From Bacteroidaceae bacterium (GTDB taxonomy: Bacteria > Bacteroidota > Bacteroidia > Bacteroidales > Bacteroidaceae): DNA of 52,590 bases. Where the stretch lies: the NCBI GenBank assembly GCA_024682395.1, contig JAIKZH010000074.1, positions 1 to 52,590 of the forward strand. Reading direction: 5' to 3'. Made by a program: the position numbers and the translations under genes. The notes below the pieces were generated by a model. That model did not search any database and was not told where the DNA came from. It saw only the letters and a list, made by a program, of their open reading frames with translations. Position 1 is the first letter of the stretch, and every line of letters begins with the position of its first letter. Positions 8,408 through 17,844 of the stretch are shown in pieces.

Positions 8408-10630
8408 ATGGCAAACGCATTAAGATTTCAGGTTGTAGGTGAGGCATTCAAAAAGAAGCCTCTTGAAGTAGAACAACCAACTGAGAGACCCGCTGATTAT
8501 TTCGGAAAGAGAGTCTTCAACCGCGAGAAAATGTACAAGTATCTTCCAAAGGAAGTATATCAGAAAATGGTTGATGTTATTGACAATGGTGCTCAATTAG
8601 ATCGTACAATTGCCAATGCCGTTGCTGCTGGTATGAAACAATGGGCAAGCGAGAATGGTGTAACACACTATACACACTGGTTCCAGCCATTGACTGAAGG
8701 TACAGCAGAGAAACACGATTCATTTATTGAACATGATGGTAAAGGAGGAATGATAGAAGAGTTTAGTGGAAAACTCTTAGTTCAGCAGGAACCTGACGCT
8801 TCATCTTTCCCAAGTGGAGGTATACGCTCAACATTTGAAGCTCGTGGTTATTCTGCATGGGATCCTACATCACCAGTATTCATTATAGACGATACACTTT
8901 GTATCCCAACTGTATTCATCAGTTATAGTGGTGAAGCATTAGACTATAAAGCACCATTGTTACGTGCTCTTCATGCTGTTAATGTAGCTGCTACAGAAGT
9001 ATGTCATTACTTTGACCCAGCAGTCAAGAAGGTTACAAGTAATTTAGGATGGGAACAAGAATATTTCCTTGTAGATGAAGGATTATATGCTGCACGTCCA
9101 GACTTACTTCTTACAGGTCGTACATTGATGGGACACGACAGTGCAAAGAACCAGCAGATGGATGACCACTATTTCGGAAGCATTCCTGAACGAGTTGCTG
9201 CATTCATGCGTGAATTGGAAATCGAAGCTCTTGAGCTCGGCATTCCTGTTAAGACACGTCATAATGAGGTTGCTCCTAACCAGTTCGAAGTAGCTCCAAT
9301 CTTTGAAGAAACCAACCTTGCCGTTGACCACAACATGTTATTAATGTCACTTATGAAACGTGTTGCCAGAAAGCATGGTTTCCGCGCATTATTACACGAA
9401 AAACCATTTGCAGGTATAAATGGTAGCGGTAAGCATAACAACTGGAGTTTGTCAACCGACACAGGTGTTCTCTTACATGCACCAGGCAAAACACCAGAAC
9501 AGAACTTACGTTTCGCAGTGTTCATCGTAGAAACACTGATGGGTGTATGGAAACACAACGGTTTGCTTAAAGCAAGTATCATGAGTGCAACAAATGCTCA
9601 CCGACTTGGCGCAAACGAAGCTCCACCAGCAATCATCTCAAGTTTCTTGGGCAAACAGCTTACTGAATTACTTGATAACATCGAGAAGGCAGACAAAGAA
9701 GATCTCTTCCGTATTGATGGTAAACAAGGTATGAAACTCGATATAACAGAGATTCCAGAATTGCTCATTGACAATACTGACCGTAACAGAACTTCACCAT
9801 TTGCTTTCACTGGAAACCGTTTCGAATTCCGTGCAGTCGGAAGTGAGGCAAACTGCGCATCTGCAATGATTACCCTCAACGCAGCTGTTGCTGAAGCACT
9901 CGTTAACTTTAAAGCACGTGTTGACAAGAGAATCACAGAAATTGCAGATCAGTATAAAGAAAACTCTGGACATACTGCTAAGTTCCACGCTATCATCGAC
10001 GTTCTTCGTGAAGATATTCGCGCTTGTAAGCCAATCAGATTCGATGGAAACGGATACAGCGACGAATGGAAGGAAGAAGCTGCAAAACGTGGTCTTGATG
10101 TAGAAACAAGCTGCCCAGTTATCTTCGAACGTTACCTTGATGCAAGCAGCATTGAGATGTTCTCATCACTCGGAGTTATGACTAAAAAAGAACTTGAAGC
10201 ACGTAACGAAGTTAAGTGGGAAACATACACTAAGAAGATTCAGATTGAAGCACGCGTTCTCGGCGACTTGTCAATGAACCACATCATCCCTGTTGCTACA
10301 CGCTACCAAAGTCAGTTGCTCAACAACGTTGAAAACATGCGCACTACATTTGCACCAGAAAAAGCAAACAAACTCAGCGCACGTAACTTGAAGATAATCG
10401 AAGAAATTGCTACACGCACAGAAACAATAGAATCTCTCGTTGAAGAACTCGTTTCAGCACGTAAAGTTGCAAACAAGATTGAAGACGAACATCTTAAGGC
10501 TATTGCATATCATGACACAGTAGCACCATACTTCGATAAGATTCGTAGACAAATAGATAAGCTCGAACTTATAGTAGACGACGCTTGCTGGCCTCTACCT
10601 AAATACAGAGAGTTATTATTTATCCGATAA
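8408..10630 (+). CDS. glnN: glutamine synthetase, type III
   Basis: GSIII is the large form of glutamine synthetase found in Bacteroidetes, cyanobacteria and some clostridia; it makes glutamine from glutamate, ammonium and ATP. The 740 residues fit the roughly 720-residue GSIII class, not the 450-residue GSI class. Recognisable parts are the N-terminal VNREKM-like region (here VFNREKMYKYLP), the substrate-binding NGSGKHNNWSL motif and the EANCASAM segment. It follows gltD by 32 bases and closes the operon before a strong terminator. It is not adjacent to a PII gene here. Confidence 0.96.
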   Translation: MANALRFQVVGEAFKKKPLEVEQPTERPADYFGKRVFNREKMYKYLPKEVYQKMVDVIDNGAQLDRTIANAVAAGMKQWASENGVTHYTHWFQPLTEGTAEKHDSFIEHDGKGGMIEEFSGKLLVQQEPDASSFPSGGIRSTFEARGYSAWDPTSPVFIIDDTLCIPTVFISYSGEALDYKAPLLRALHAVNVAATEVCHYFDPAVKKVTSNLGWEQEYFLVDEGLYAARPDLLLTGRTLMGHDSAKNQQMDDHYFGSIPERVAAFMRELEIEALELGIPVKTRHNEVAPNQFEVAPIFEETNLAVDHNMLLMSLMKRVARKHGFRALLHEKPFAGINGSGKHNNWSLSTDTGVLLHAPGKTPEQNLRFAVFIVETLMGVWKHNGLLKASIMSATNAHRLGANEAPPAIISSFLGKQLTELLDNIEKADKEDLFRIDGKQGMKLDITEIPELLIDNTDRNRTSPFAFTGNRFEFRAVGSEANCASAMITLNAAVAEALVNFKARVDKRITEIADQYKENSGHTAKFHAIIDVLREDIRACKPIRFDGNGYSDEWKEEAAKRGLDVETSCPVIFERYLDASSIEMFSSLGVMTKKELEARNEVKWETYTKKIQIEARVLGDLSMNHIIPVATRYQSQLLNNVENMRTTFAPEKANKLSARNLKIIEEIATRTETIESLVEELVSARKVANKIEDEHLKAIAYHDTVAPYFDKIRRQIDKLELIVDDACWPLPKYRELLFIR

Positions 10631-10652
10631 ACCCATCTTTATCATCTATTCA

Positions 10653-10672
10653 TCTCGTTATCCATAACGAGA
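10653..10672 (+). repeat. small hairpin after glnN
   Basis: TCTCGTT and AACGAGA flank a short ATCCAT loop. It lies between the glnN stop and the main terminator and lacks its own T-run. It may help terminate or protect the 3' end of the operon mRNA. Confidence 0.5.
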
Positions 10673-10678
10673 CGTTAT

Positions 10679-10709
10679 CCCCCAGAAGTTAAAGTGAAAC
10701 TTCTGGGGG
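10679..10709 (+). terminator. terminator of the dapF-glnN operon
   Basis: CCCCCAGAAGTT (10679-10690) and AACTTCTGGGGG (10698-10709) form a perfect 12-base-pair stem around a 7-base loop, followed by ATTATTATAA. The stem is strong and GC-rich against an AT-rich background, although the T-run is short. Confidence 0.8.
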
Positions 10710-10756
10710 ATTATTATAAAGTAACAATTAATATACGCAACATAAAACTATTTTCG

Positions 10757-10764
10757 TATATTTG
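10757..10764 (+). promoter_or_regulatory. promoter (-7 box) of the small membrane protein gene
   Basis: TATATTTG is a good -7 element, followed by CAGC as at several other promoters in the window. A clear -33 TTTG at 19-20 bases is not visible. The start codon at 10793 would lie about 22 bases after the likely start of transcription. Confidence 0.6.
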
Positions 10765-10792
10765 CAGCATTAGTTTTAGAAAGAGTAAAGTT

Positions 10793-11305
10793 ATGGAACC
10801 ACAAGAAGAGAAAAAAGTATTGTTGAAGTTACGCTTATGGATTGCGTTCTTTATGGTGGCGTTAGTGCTGTCGGGGGTAACGGCTTTCCCTGTGGAAACT
10901 GAGTTGAAAACTCTCTGCTCTGTTGCAGGGTTGGATTCGGCTACGGTAAACGATTATCCTGCAATTTTTGGTTTTCTGTATTCTATTAAGGAAAGTATTG
11001 TAGAACTCAATCAAACCACTCCTCAGTTGTCGTACGGATATGATTGGTTGGCATTCGCGCATTTGGTTATTGCATTGATGTTTATTGGTCCGTTTCGTAA
11101 TCCAGTACGCAACAAATGGGTGATTCAGTGGGGAATAATCGCCTGTGTGGCAGTTGTTCCGCTTGCCCTTATCTGCGGACCTATCAGAGAGATTCCGCTC
11201 TATTGGAGGTTTATCGATTGTTCGTTCGGAGTGTTTGGCGTTATTCCGCTGATTATTTGTTTGCGATTAATTAAGAGGTTGGAGAGTGACAAACATCAAG
11301 ATTGA
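10793..11305 (+). CDS. small integral membrane protein of unknown function
   Basis: I do not recognise this 170-residue protein. It has about four hydrophobic segments: one near the N-terminus (LWIAFFMVALVLSGV), one in the middle (LAFAHLVIALMFIG), a third (WGIIACVAVVPLALIC) and a C-terminal one (FGVFGVIPLIICLRL). The N-terminus (MEPQEEKKVLLKLR) is charged and probably cytoplasmic. I chose the ATG at 10793 because the open frame upstream runs back through the glnN terminator and the promoter at 10757. The codon pattern (ttg, gcg, ctg) is somewhat more GC-rich than in its neighbours. It seems to be a single-gene unit. Confidence 0.8.
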   Translation: MEPQEEKKVLLKLRLWIAFFMVALVLSGVTAFPVETELKTLCSVAGLDSATVNDYPAIFGFLYSIKESIVELNQTTPQLSYGYDWLAFAHLVIALMFIGPFRNPVRNKWVIQWGIIACVAVVPLALICGPIREIPLYWRFIDCSFGVFGVIPLIICLRLIKRLESDKHQD

Positions 11306-11621
11306 AAGTTTTTTCTCTCTTATTCAAAATATTATTATTATTTATGTATTGTAACAAATTATTTAATTAAGGCTTAGGAATACAACAGCATTATCGGTAC
11401 TTCGTGATTTTCTATGTGGTTCATTATTTTTTGATAATAAGATTTGGCTGAGTTAGCAGTTGTCAGGATATGTAAAAAAGTTTATCTTTTATATGGGATT
11501 CTAAGTGTACATATTTTAATCGTACCATAGTGGAATTGAAATGACACGATTAGAACGTCCAAAAACACAAACACGTTGTTTTAATCCTGACAATATAGGA
11601 ATAAGATATTGTCTATATAAC
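11306..11621. other. gene-poor stretch, no feature recognised
   Basis: This AT-rich stretch between the membrane protein gene and the end of rsgA has no convincing coding frame, tRNA or consensus promoter. A 61-codon plus-strand frame starts at 11541 but runs into rsgA and looks accidental. Confidence 0.6.
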
Positions 11622-11663
11622 AATAATGTGCAGCCTATTACGACTGCACATTATTTATTTTTA
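11622..11663. terminator. hairpin terminator downstream of rsgA
   Basis: AATAATGTGCAG (11622-11633) and CTGCACATTATT (11644-11655) form a perfect 12-base-pair stem with a 10-base loop. The plus strand continues as TATTTTTAG, so the best U-tract is for rightward transcription, yet the only clear gene ending here is rsgA from the right. It may act in both directions. Confidence 0.6.
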
Positions 11664-11690
11664 GCATATAAATCAAAAACAACGGATATG

Positions 11691-12620
11691 TCACCTGTAT
11701 TTGCCGTCGCCTTCTTCCAACATTGAGAGGTATGAGTTATATCGACTTTGGCTTATGTCATGGCGTTCAAGGGCTTCAAGAACGGCACAACCAGGTTCAT
11801 GTGTATGTGTACAGTTATTAAACCGGCAATCATGACTGTAATTAAAAATCTCACGGAAATAATGACTTATTTCCTCACGTTGCATATCAAACGAGCCAAA
11901 TCCCTTGATTCCTGGAGTATCTATTATAAAACTATTAGGGACTTCATTACTATCGGGATTTCTTTTAAACGGATACATTTCAGAGAATGTTGTGGTGTGC
12001 ATTCCTGTATCGTGGACATCGCTTATATCGGCTGTCTTGAGGTTTAAGTCAGGAAGTAAGGCGTTTATAAAGGTGGATTTTCCCACTCCGCTATTACCTG
12101 AGACCAATGATACTTTTGAATCGAGCATCATGCGTATCTCATCCATTCCCTCACCTGTTATTGCCGAGATAACAACACACTTATATCCGATATTCTCGTA
12201 CAGGTCCTTCATCATGCGCATATATTCCTTATCTTCGTCGGTATAGATATCCAACTTATTGAACACCAGTACAACTGGTATATTATATGCTTCGGCTGTT
12301 GCAAGAAAACGGTCTATAAAAGTAGTTGATGTAACCGGATGATTTACTGTGATGATCAGAAAGCACTGATCCAAGTTTGCAGCAAGAATATGCGACTGCT
12401 TACTTAAGTTTATTGATTTGCGCACTATGTAGTTCTTCCTATCATCAACCGATGTTATCATTCCATCAGAAACCTCAACACGATCGCCTATAACGACAGG
12501 ACTGGTAGATTTGATGCCTTTAATACGAAAGTTACCCTTGACCGCACATTGCTCAAGGGTACCTTCATCTGTTAGAACACTATACCAACTACCTGTATTC
12601 TTAACTACAAGTCCATGCAT
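11691..12620 (-). CDS. rsgA: ribosome biogenesis GTPase RsgA
   Basis: RsgA is a circularly permuted GTPase that helps mature the 30S subunit. The 309 residues show an N-terminal OB fold, then the permuted G motifs: NKLD at 121-124, the P-loop GNSGVGKS at 175-182 and DTPG at 234-237. A C-terminal zinc site follows, with Cys265, Cys270, His272 and Cys278 spaced as CX4CXHX5C. All landmarks are intact. It is the last gene of fumarase-frr-rsgA and lies 15 bases after frr, a sensible pairing of two ribosome-cycle genes. Confidence 0.96.
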   Translation of the reverse strand: MHGLVVKNTGSWYSVLTDEGTLEQCAVKGNFRIKGIKSTSPVVIGDRVEVSDGMITSVDDRKNYIVRKSINLSKQSHILAANLDQCFLIITVNHPVTSTTFIDRFLATAEAYNIPVVLVFNKLDIYTDEDKEYMRMMKDLYENIGYKCVVISAITGEGMDEIRMMLDSKVSLVSGNSGVGKSTFINALLPDLNLKTADISDVHDTGMHTTTFSEMYPFKRNPDSNEVPNSFIIDTPGIKGFGSFDMQREEISHYFREIFNYSHDCRFNNCTHTHEPGCAVLEALERHDISQSRYNSYLSMLEEGDGKYR

Positions 12621-12635
12621 AGTACATCTATATTG

Positions 12636-13199
12636 TTATACTGTCATAATTTCCTTATTCTTCTCTTCAAGCATTTCATCAACCTTCTTGATGTATTTGT
12701 CATGAAGTTTCTGACAATCTGCTTCGGCGTCCTTCTCTACGTCCTCAGGGACTCCAAGACCCTTCACGCTCTTCTTAAGAAGTTCAATGGCATCGCGACG
12801 AGCATTACGGATACTAACCTTTGATTGCTCGGCTTCTTTTGAACATTGTTTTACAAGTTCCTTACGACGCTCTTCTGTAAGAACAGGGATACCAAGACGA
12901 AGTTGTTCACCATTGTTCTCTGGCATAATACCGATAGGAGAATCTATAATTGCTTTCTCTATTACCTTAAGCATATTCTTATCCCATGGCTTGATTACTA
13001 TACTGCGAGCATCTGGTGTACTTAGGTTTGCTACATTTGACAATGGCATCATTGCTCCATATGAATCAACCTTTATTCCGTCCAGGATATGTACATTTGC
13101 ACGTCCGGCACGAATACGGCCAAGTTTTTCTTCCAAAGCCATTGTAGCCATCTCCATGCTTTCTTCTGCATCGTTAAGATATTGCTTAACTTCTTCCAT
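12636..13199 (-). CDS. frr: ribosome recycling factor
   Basis: RRF separates ribosomal subunits after termination together with EF-G and IF3. The 187 residues match the family length. The sequence shows the conserved GRANVHILDGIKVDSYG segment and the long helical arm ending in a Lys/Glu-rich helix (DKYIKKVDEMLEEKNKEIM). It lies 29 bases after the fumarase gene and 15 bases before rsgA on the same strand, so all three probably share the promoter at 14967-14997. Confidence 0.97.
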   Translation of the reverse strand: MEEVKQYLNDAEESMEMATMALEEKLGRIRAGRANVHILDGIKVDSYGAMMPLSNVANLSTPDARSIVIKPWDKNMLKVIEKAIIDSPIGIMPENNGEQLRLGIPVLTEERRKELVKQCSKEAEQSKVSIRNARRDAIELLKKSVKGLGVPEDVEKDAEADCQKLHDKYIKKVDEMLEEKNKEIMTV

Positions 13200-13228
13200 A
13201 ATAATTCTTTATTAATGATTATTTATTA

Positions 13229-14881
13229 TTAGTTAAGTATTGAACATCCTTCACATGGCTTGAGTTGCTTGAAGAAGTCGTTGCCTTTATCATCTACAAG
13301 AATAAATGCTGGGAAATCTTCAACCTCAATCTTCCAGATTGCTTCCATTCCTAATTCTGGATATTCTACACACTCTATTGATTTTATGTTGTTCTGAGCT
13401 AAGATTGCAGCCGGACCACCGATGCTTCCGAGATAGAAACCTCCGTGTTTCTTACATGCATTTGTCACATCGATACTGCGGTTTCCCTTTGCAAGCATTA
13501 TAAGGCTGCCTCCATGATCCTGGAACTCATCTACGTATGGGTCCATACGTCCTGCTGTTGTTGGTCCCATTGAACCACATGCCATACCTGCTGGTGTCTT
13601 TGCAGGACCTGCATAATAAATTGGATGATCTTTCAAGTATTGTGGCATACCTTCGCCTGCATCCAAACGAGCCTTGATTTTTGCATGAGCAATATCACGA
13701 CCTACGATTATTGTTCCTGAGAGTGACAAACGTGTACTTACAGGATATTGACTCAATTGCTTGCACACTTCACTCATAGGACGATTCAAATCAACTTTGA
13801 CAACTTCACCCTCACCTGCTTTACGATATTCTTCTGGAATCAATTCGCCTGGATTACTATCCAATTTCTCAATCCAAATACCGTCCTTATTTATCTTACA
13901 CTTGATATTTCTATCTGCTGAGCAACTTACTCCAAGTCCTATTGGGCAACTTGCACCATGGCGAGGTAAACGTACCACACGTACATCATGCGCCATGTAC
14001 TTACCACCGAATTGAGCACCAAGACCAATCTTATATGCTTCCTGAAGCAATTGCTTTTCCAATTCTACATCACGGAATGCACGACCTGTCTCGTCTCCAC
14101 TTGTAGGTAAATTATCATAATAGTGTGTAGACGCAAGTTTAACTGTAAGAAGGTTCTTTTCTGCACTTGTACCACCAATAACAATTGCAATGTGATATGG
14201 AGGACAAGCAGCTGTACCTAAGCTCTTCATCTTCTCCACTAAGAAAGGAATTAATGTTCCTGGGTTCTGAATACGAGCCTTTGTTTCCTGATAAAGATAA
14301 GTCTTATTTGCACTTCCTCCACCTTTAGTAACACAAAGGAAACGATACTCCATACCTTCTGTTGCTTCAAGGTCAATCTGAGCAGGTAAGTTACATTTTG
14401 TGTTTACTTCCTCATACATTGACAATGGAGCATTCTGACTATAACGCAGATTCTCTTCAGTGTATGTTTTATAAACACCTTTTGAGAGAGCCTCTTCATC
14501 ACAGAAACCTGTCCACACTTGCTGACCCTTCTCACCATGAATAATGGCAGTTCCTGTATCCTGACATAATGGAAGCATACCTTTAGATGCTACCTCCGCG
14601 TTACGAAGAAACGTAAGTGCTACATATTTATCGTTTTCACTTGCTTCTGGATCGCGTAACACCTTTGCAACCTGTAAATTATGACTTCTGCGTAAAAGAA
14701 AACTAACATCCTTGAATGCATGATTAGCCATTGTTGTCAATGCCTCTGGTGTCACCTTTAAAATAGGTTTTCCTTCAAACTCACCAACGCTCACTCCTTC
14801 TTTAGTAAGCAAATAATATTCAGTATCATCCTTGCCTAACTGAAACATAGGAGCATACTTAAAATCTGGAACTTGTGCCAT
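13229..14881 (-). CDS. fumB: fumarate hydratase, class I
   Basis: Class I fumarases are [4Fe-4S], oxygen-sensitive enzymes that interconvert fumarate and malate. In this anaerobe the likely role is the reductive branch toward succinate. The 550 residues contain both the N-terminal cluster domain and the C-terminal swivel domain in one chain. Likely cluster ligands are Cys106 ([10 protein letters not shown]), Cys226 (TAACPPYH) and Cys320 (GVSCSADRN), whose spacing matches the three cysteines of characterised class I enzymes as I recall them. The symbol is a guess between fumA and fumB. The start is the ATG at 14881. Confidence 0.93.
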   Translation of the reverse strand: MAQVPDFKYAPMFQLGKDDTEYYLLTKEGVSVGEFEGKPILKVTPEALTTMANHAFKDVSFLLRRSHNLQVAKVLRDPEASENDKYVALTFLRNAEVASKGMLPLCQDTGTAIIHGEKGQQVWTGFCDEEALSKGVYKTYTEENLRYSQNAPLSMYEEVNTKCNLPAQIDLEATEGMEYRFLCVTKGGGSANKTYLYQETKARIQNPGTLIPFLVEKMKSLGTAACPPYHIAIVIGGTSAEKNLLTVKLASTHYYDNLPTSGDETGRAFRDVELEKQLLQEAYKIGLGAQFGGKYMAHDVRVVRLPRHGASCPIGLGVSCSADRNIKCKINKDGIWIEKLDSNPGELIPEEYRKAGEGEVVKVDLNRPMSEVCKQLSQYPVSTRLSLSGTIIVGRDIAHAKIKARLDAGEGMPQYLKDHPIYYAGPAKTPAGMACGSMGPTTAGRMDPYVDEFQDHGGSLIMLAKGNRSIDVTNACKKHGGFYLGSIGGPAAILAQNNIKSIECVEYPELGMEAIWKIEVEDFPAFILVDDKGNDFFKQLKPCEGCSILN

Positions 14882-14966
14882 TTTATATCTTATTTTGTTT
14901 GTTTTATAATTTCACGTTCACAAACGCATCCTTCTCCGATCTTTACAGAGGAATACATTCAGTTTA

Positions 14967-14997
14967 CAAAGATAATTCAAAAAAATCACATCACAAA
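14967..14997 (-). promoter_or_regulatory. promoter of fumarase-frr-rsgA
   Basis: On the minus strand TTTG (complement of 14994-14997) is followed after 19 bases by TATCTTTG (complement of 14967-14974). This matches the Bacteroidetes consensus at both boxes and predicts a leader of about 80 bases before the fumarase start. Confidence 0.8.
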
Positions 14998-15100
14998 CTT
15001 TTAATCGCATTTTTAACCCATTTTACAAGTTGCTTACAGCAAAAACAACACTTTACACACTCTTTTGCAATACCCAAAAGCATGTACATTTTTCTTATTA

Positions 15101-15132
15101 TTTGCATTATTCATTTTTTTTGAGTATCTTTG
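15101..15132 (+). promoter_or_regulatory. promoter of the nitroreductase gene
   Basis: TTTG at 15101-15104 and TATCTTTG at 15125-15132 are separated by 20 bases. It is back to back with the fumarase promoter; between them the 302-base intergenic region shows no gene. Confidence 0.8.
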
Positions 15133-15183
15133 TAAAAGATATCATGAGTATAAATACAATCATATAATTTTAATTATAAAGTC

Positions 15184-15798
15184 ATGAAAACAAAAAATCT
15201 TATAGTTTTGCTTTTCGCCATGACAATGGGAACAAGCTGTTGGGCACAAAATGAATGCAAACAAACAGAAAACAAAGTAATTGAAACTATCATGCAGCGC
15301 AGATCAATACGTAAGTACAAAGATATGCCTGTAGAGAAAGAAAAACTGCAATTGATTGCCGACTGTGGCATTGCTGCTCCTAACGCAATGAACAGGCAAG
15401 CATGGGCCGTAAGAATCGTTGATTCTAAGGACTTTATCAATGGTTCAACTGAAGCCATGAAAAAGGTTAATCCTAACATAACTGGCAACGATAAAAACAT
15501 GTATCGCAATGCTCCTGCTATCATTTGTGTTGCTGTACCAAGTGGAGATTTCAGTTATATCGATGCTGGATTGATGGGAGAAAATATGATGCTTGCTGCA
15601 CAATCACTCGGACTGGGAACTTGTTGTCTTGGAGGCGTGGCGATGCAATTGAACACCCGACCTGAACTGAAAGACTATCTCTTGCGACTCAAATTACCAA
15701 ACGATTACAAGATTGCATATGTTTTGGCTGTTGGCTACCCTGATGAACAACCACAAGCAAAACAACGCGATAAAAGCAAAATCATGTTCGTGGAATAG
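15184..15798 (+). CDS. exported nitroreductase-family protein
   Basis: The 204-residue protein begins with a signal peptide (MKTKNLIVLLFAMTMGTSCWA) and a likely signal peptidase I cut before Gln23. The cysteine does not sit in a good lipobox. After it comes a nitroreductase-like FMN domain starting with IMQRRSIRKYKDMPV, the usual N-terminal flavin-phosphate-binding motif. A later segment, AQSLGLGTCCLGGV, is also typical of the family. Most nitroreductases are cytoplasmic, so export is the unusual point; FMN would have to be acquired outside or exported folded. The substrate cannot be told from sequence. Confidence 0.88.
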   Translation: MKTKNLIVLLFAMTMGTSCWAQNECKQTENKVIETIMQRRSIRKYKDMPVEKEKLQLIADCGIAAPNAMNRQAWAVRIVDSKDFINGSTEAMKKVNPNITGNDKNMYRNAPAIICVAVPSGDFSYIDAGLMGENMMLAAQSLGLGTCCLGGVAMQLNTRPELKDYLLRLKLPNDYKIAYVLAVGYPDEQPQAKQRDKSKIMFVE

Positions 15799-15804
15799 CA
15801 ATTT

Positions 15805-15825
15805 GATACAGATTATTTCTGTATC
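15805..15825. promoter_or_regulatory. perfect dyad overlapping the mnmG -33 region
   Basis: GATACAGA (15805-15812) and TCTGTATC (15818-15825) form an 8-base-pair dyad with a 5-base spacer. It overlaps the TTTC that would serve as the -33 box of mnmG. It could be an operator or the terminator of the nitroreductase gene; no T-run follows. Confidence 0.45.
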
Positions 15826-15847
15826 TCAATAACATTTCATAACTTTG
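15816..15847 (+). promoter_or_regulatory. promoter of mnmG-uvrC-dtd-deoC
   Basis: TAACTTTG at 15840-15847 is a good -7 box, with TTTC at 15816-15819 at 20 bases as a near-consensus -33 box. The leader would be about 53 bases. Confidence 0.65.
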
Positions 15848-15906
15848 CATGGTTTTAAGGATTTTAAGGAGAATTTCTAAAAATTATTCGCTAAGAAATA
15901 ACGTTC

Positions 15907-17802
15907 ATGATACAGGAATATGACGTAATAGTTGTCGGAGCAGGTCATGCTGGATGCGAAGCTGCATCTGCTACAGCACGAATGGGAGCTAAGACTTGTC
16001 TGATAACTATGGATATGAATAAGATTGCGCAAATGTCGTGCAATCCGGCTGTTGGTGGAATAGCAAAAGGACAAATTGTACGCGAAATTGATGCCTTAGG
16101 AGGAATGATGGGCATTGTCACAGATAGATGTGCCTTACAATTTCGCATGCTGAATATCTCAAAAGGACCTGCTGTGTGGAGTCCGAGAGCTCAGTGCGAC
16201 CGACAGAAATTCATATTGACATGGAGGGAGATATTGGAAAATACTCCCAACCTGAATATCTGGCAGGATCAAGTAAACGAACTTATAACCTCGGAAGATA
16301 ATTCCGATTCCTCTCATAAACACACTATCGTAGGAGTACGTACCATCTGGGGCGCTGAATTTCATGCAAAATGTGTGATCATTACAGCTGGAACATTCCT
16401 CAATGGACTTATGCACATCGGTAGAAAACAAGTTACAGGAGGAAGAATTGCCGAACCTGCAGAACTTGAACTGACCAAGTCTATCAATAAACTTGGAATC
16501 AAAAGCGATAGAATGAAGACCGGAACACCTGTCAGAATCGACAAGCGTTCTGTTGACTTCTCTTTAACTGAAAGACAAGACGGAGATGAGACCTTCCATC
16601 GATTCTCTTTCATGAGCGAACCTCGCAAACTAAAACAACTTCCTTGTTGGATATTCAAGACTAACAAGGATGTTCACGATATTCTTTTTAGTGGATTAAA
16701 GGACTCACCTCTCTACAACGGACAGATTAAATCTATCGGACCACGATACTGCCCAAGTATAGAAACAAAATTGCACACTTTTCCTGATAAAGACGAACAT
16801 CAGCTATTCCTTGAACCTGAAGGAGAAACAACCAACGAGATGTACCTCAATGGATTCTCTTCGTCTTTACCAATGGATATACAAATTAACGCATTAAGAA
16901 AAATTCCTGCACTAAGAAATGTTGTTGTGTACCGACCTGGATATGCCATAGAATATGACTATTTCGACCCAACTCAACTAACTCACTCTCTTGAGTCAAA
17001 AATCGTTAGCGGACTATTCTTCGCCGGACAAGTTAACGGAACAACTGGATATGAAGAAGCAGCAGGACAAGGACTGATTGCTGGAATCAATGCGGCATTG
17101 AAATGCGCTGGAAAACCAGCATTCACACTTAAAAGAAACGAAGCTTATATCGGAGTGCTTATCGACGATCTTGTAACAAAGGGTGTGGACGAACCTTATC
17201 GAATGTTTACAAGTAGAGCTGAATATCGAGTTCTCTTACGCCAAGACGACGCCGACATGCGCTTAACCGAGAAATCATATAATATAGGATTGGCATCTAA
17301 GGAACGTTATGATTTCTTTGTAAAAAAACGCGATGAAATCGAACATCTCATCGAATTCACCAAGAATTTCTCAATTAAACCTGCATTAATCAATCCTGCA
17401 CTTGAGAAAATAGGAACTACACCTCTGGAACGTGGATGTAAATTGTTCGATTTAATCGGCAGACCACAAATCACTATAAAAGGAATACTTCCTTATATTG
17501 CCGCATTCAACTCTGAAATCAACAAGATAACAGAACGTCAAGACGAAATCATCGAAGCTACAGAAATACGCATAAAATATAAAGGATATATCGAACGTGA
17601 ACAACAAGTGGCTGAGAAAATGCTTCGTCTGGAAAATATAAGAATCAAGGGCAAGTTTGATTACTCAAAACTGAATCAAATAACCATTGAAGCTCGCCAG
17701 AAATTGGCTGCTATCGACCCTGAAACATTGGCACAAGCCAGCCGCATTCCAGGAGTCTCACCATGCGATATCAACGTCATGCTTGTACTTATGGGTAGAT
17801 AA
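15907..17802 (+). CDS. mnmG: tRNA uridine-5-carboxymethylaminomethyl modification enzyme MnmG
   Basis: MnmG (GidA), with MnmE, builds the cmnm5 modification at wobble uridine 34 using FAD, NADH and methylene-tetrahydrofolate. The 631 residues are the usual length. The FAD-binding motif VVGAGHAGCEAA lies at residues 8-19, and the conserved GTFLNGLMHIGRKQVTGGR segment and C-terminal helical domain are intact. It is first in a four-gene run and is followed by uvrC after 42 bases. In related Bacteroidales, as I remember, apt often lies between these two; here it is absent. Confidence 0.97.
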   Translation: MIQEYDVIVVGAGHAGCEAASATARMGAKTCLITMDMNKIAQMSCNPAVGGIAKGQIVREIDALGGMMGIVTDRCALQFRMLNISKGPAVWSPRAQCDRQKFILTWREILENTPNLNIWQDQVNELITSEDNSDSSHKHTIVGVRTIWGAEFHAKCVIITAGTFLNGLMHIGRKQVTGGRIAEPAELELTKSINKLGIKSDRMKTGTPVRIDKRSVDFSLTERQDGDETFHRFSFMSEPRKLKQLPCWIFKTNKDVHDILFSGLKDSPLYNGQIKSIGPRYCPSIETKLHTFPDKDEHQLFLEPEGETTNEMYLNGFSSSLPMDIQINALRKIPALRNVVVYRPGYAIEYDYFDPTQLTHSLESKIVSGLFFAGQVNGTTGYEEAAGQGLIAGINAALKCAGKPAFTLKRNEAYIGVLIDDLVTKGVDEPYRMFTSRAEYRVLLRQDDADMRLTEKSYNIGLASKERYDFFVKKRDEIEHLIEFTKNFSIKPALINPALEKIGTTPLERGCKLFDLIGRPQITIKGILPYIAAFNSEINKITERQDEIIEATEIRIKYKGYIEREQQVAEKMLRLENIRIKGKFDYSKLNQITIEARQKLAAIDPETLAQASRIPGVSPCDINVMLVLMGR

Positions 17803-17844
17803 TATCCTGAAGATGATTTATCAGAACACTATTTTTATTCATCA

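Noticed and set aside
9888..10103. Second-frame reading inside glnN and similar long frames inside gltB and asd
   Set aside because: They lie wholly within conserved genes with intact family motifs and have no signals of their own.
11541..11726. Plus-strand frame of 61 codons near the rsgA end
   Set aside because: It has no consensus promoter or ribosome site, runs through the hairpin at 11622-11655 and overlaps the rsgA coding end.
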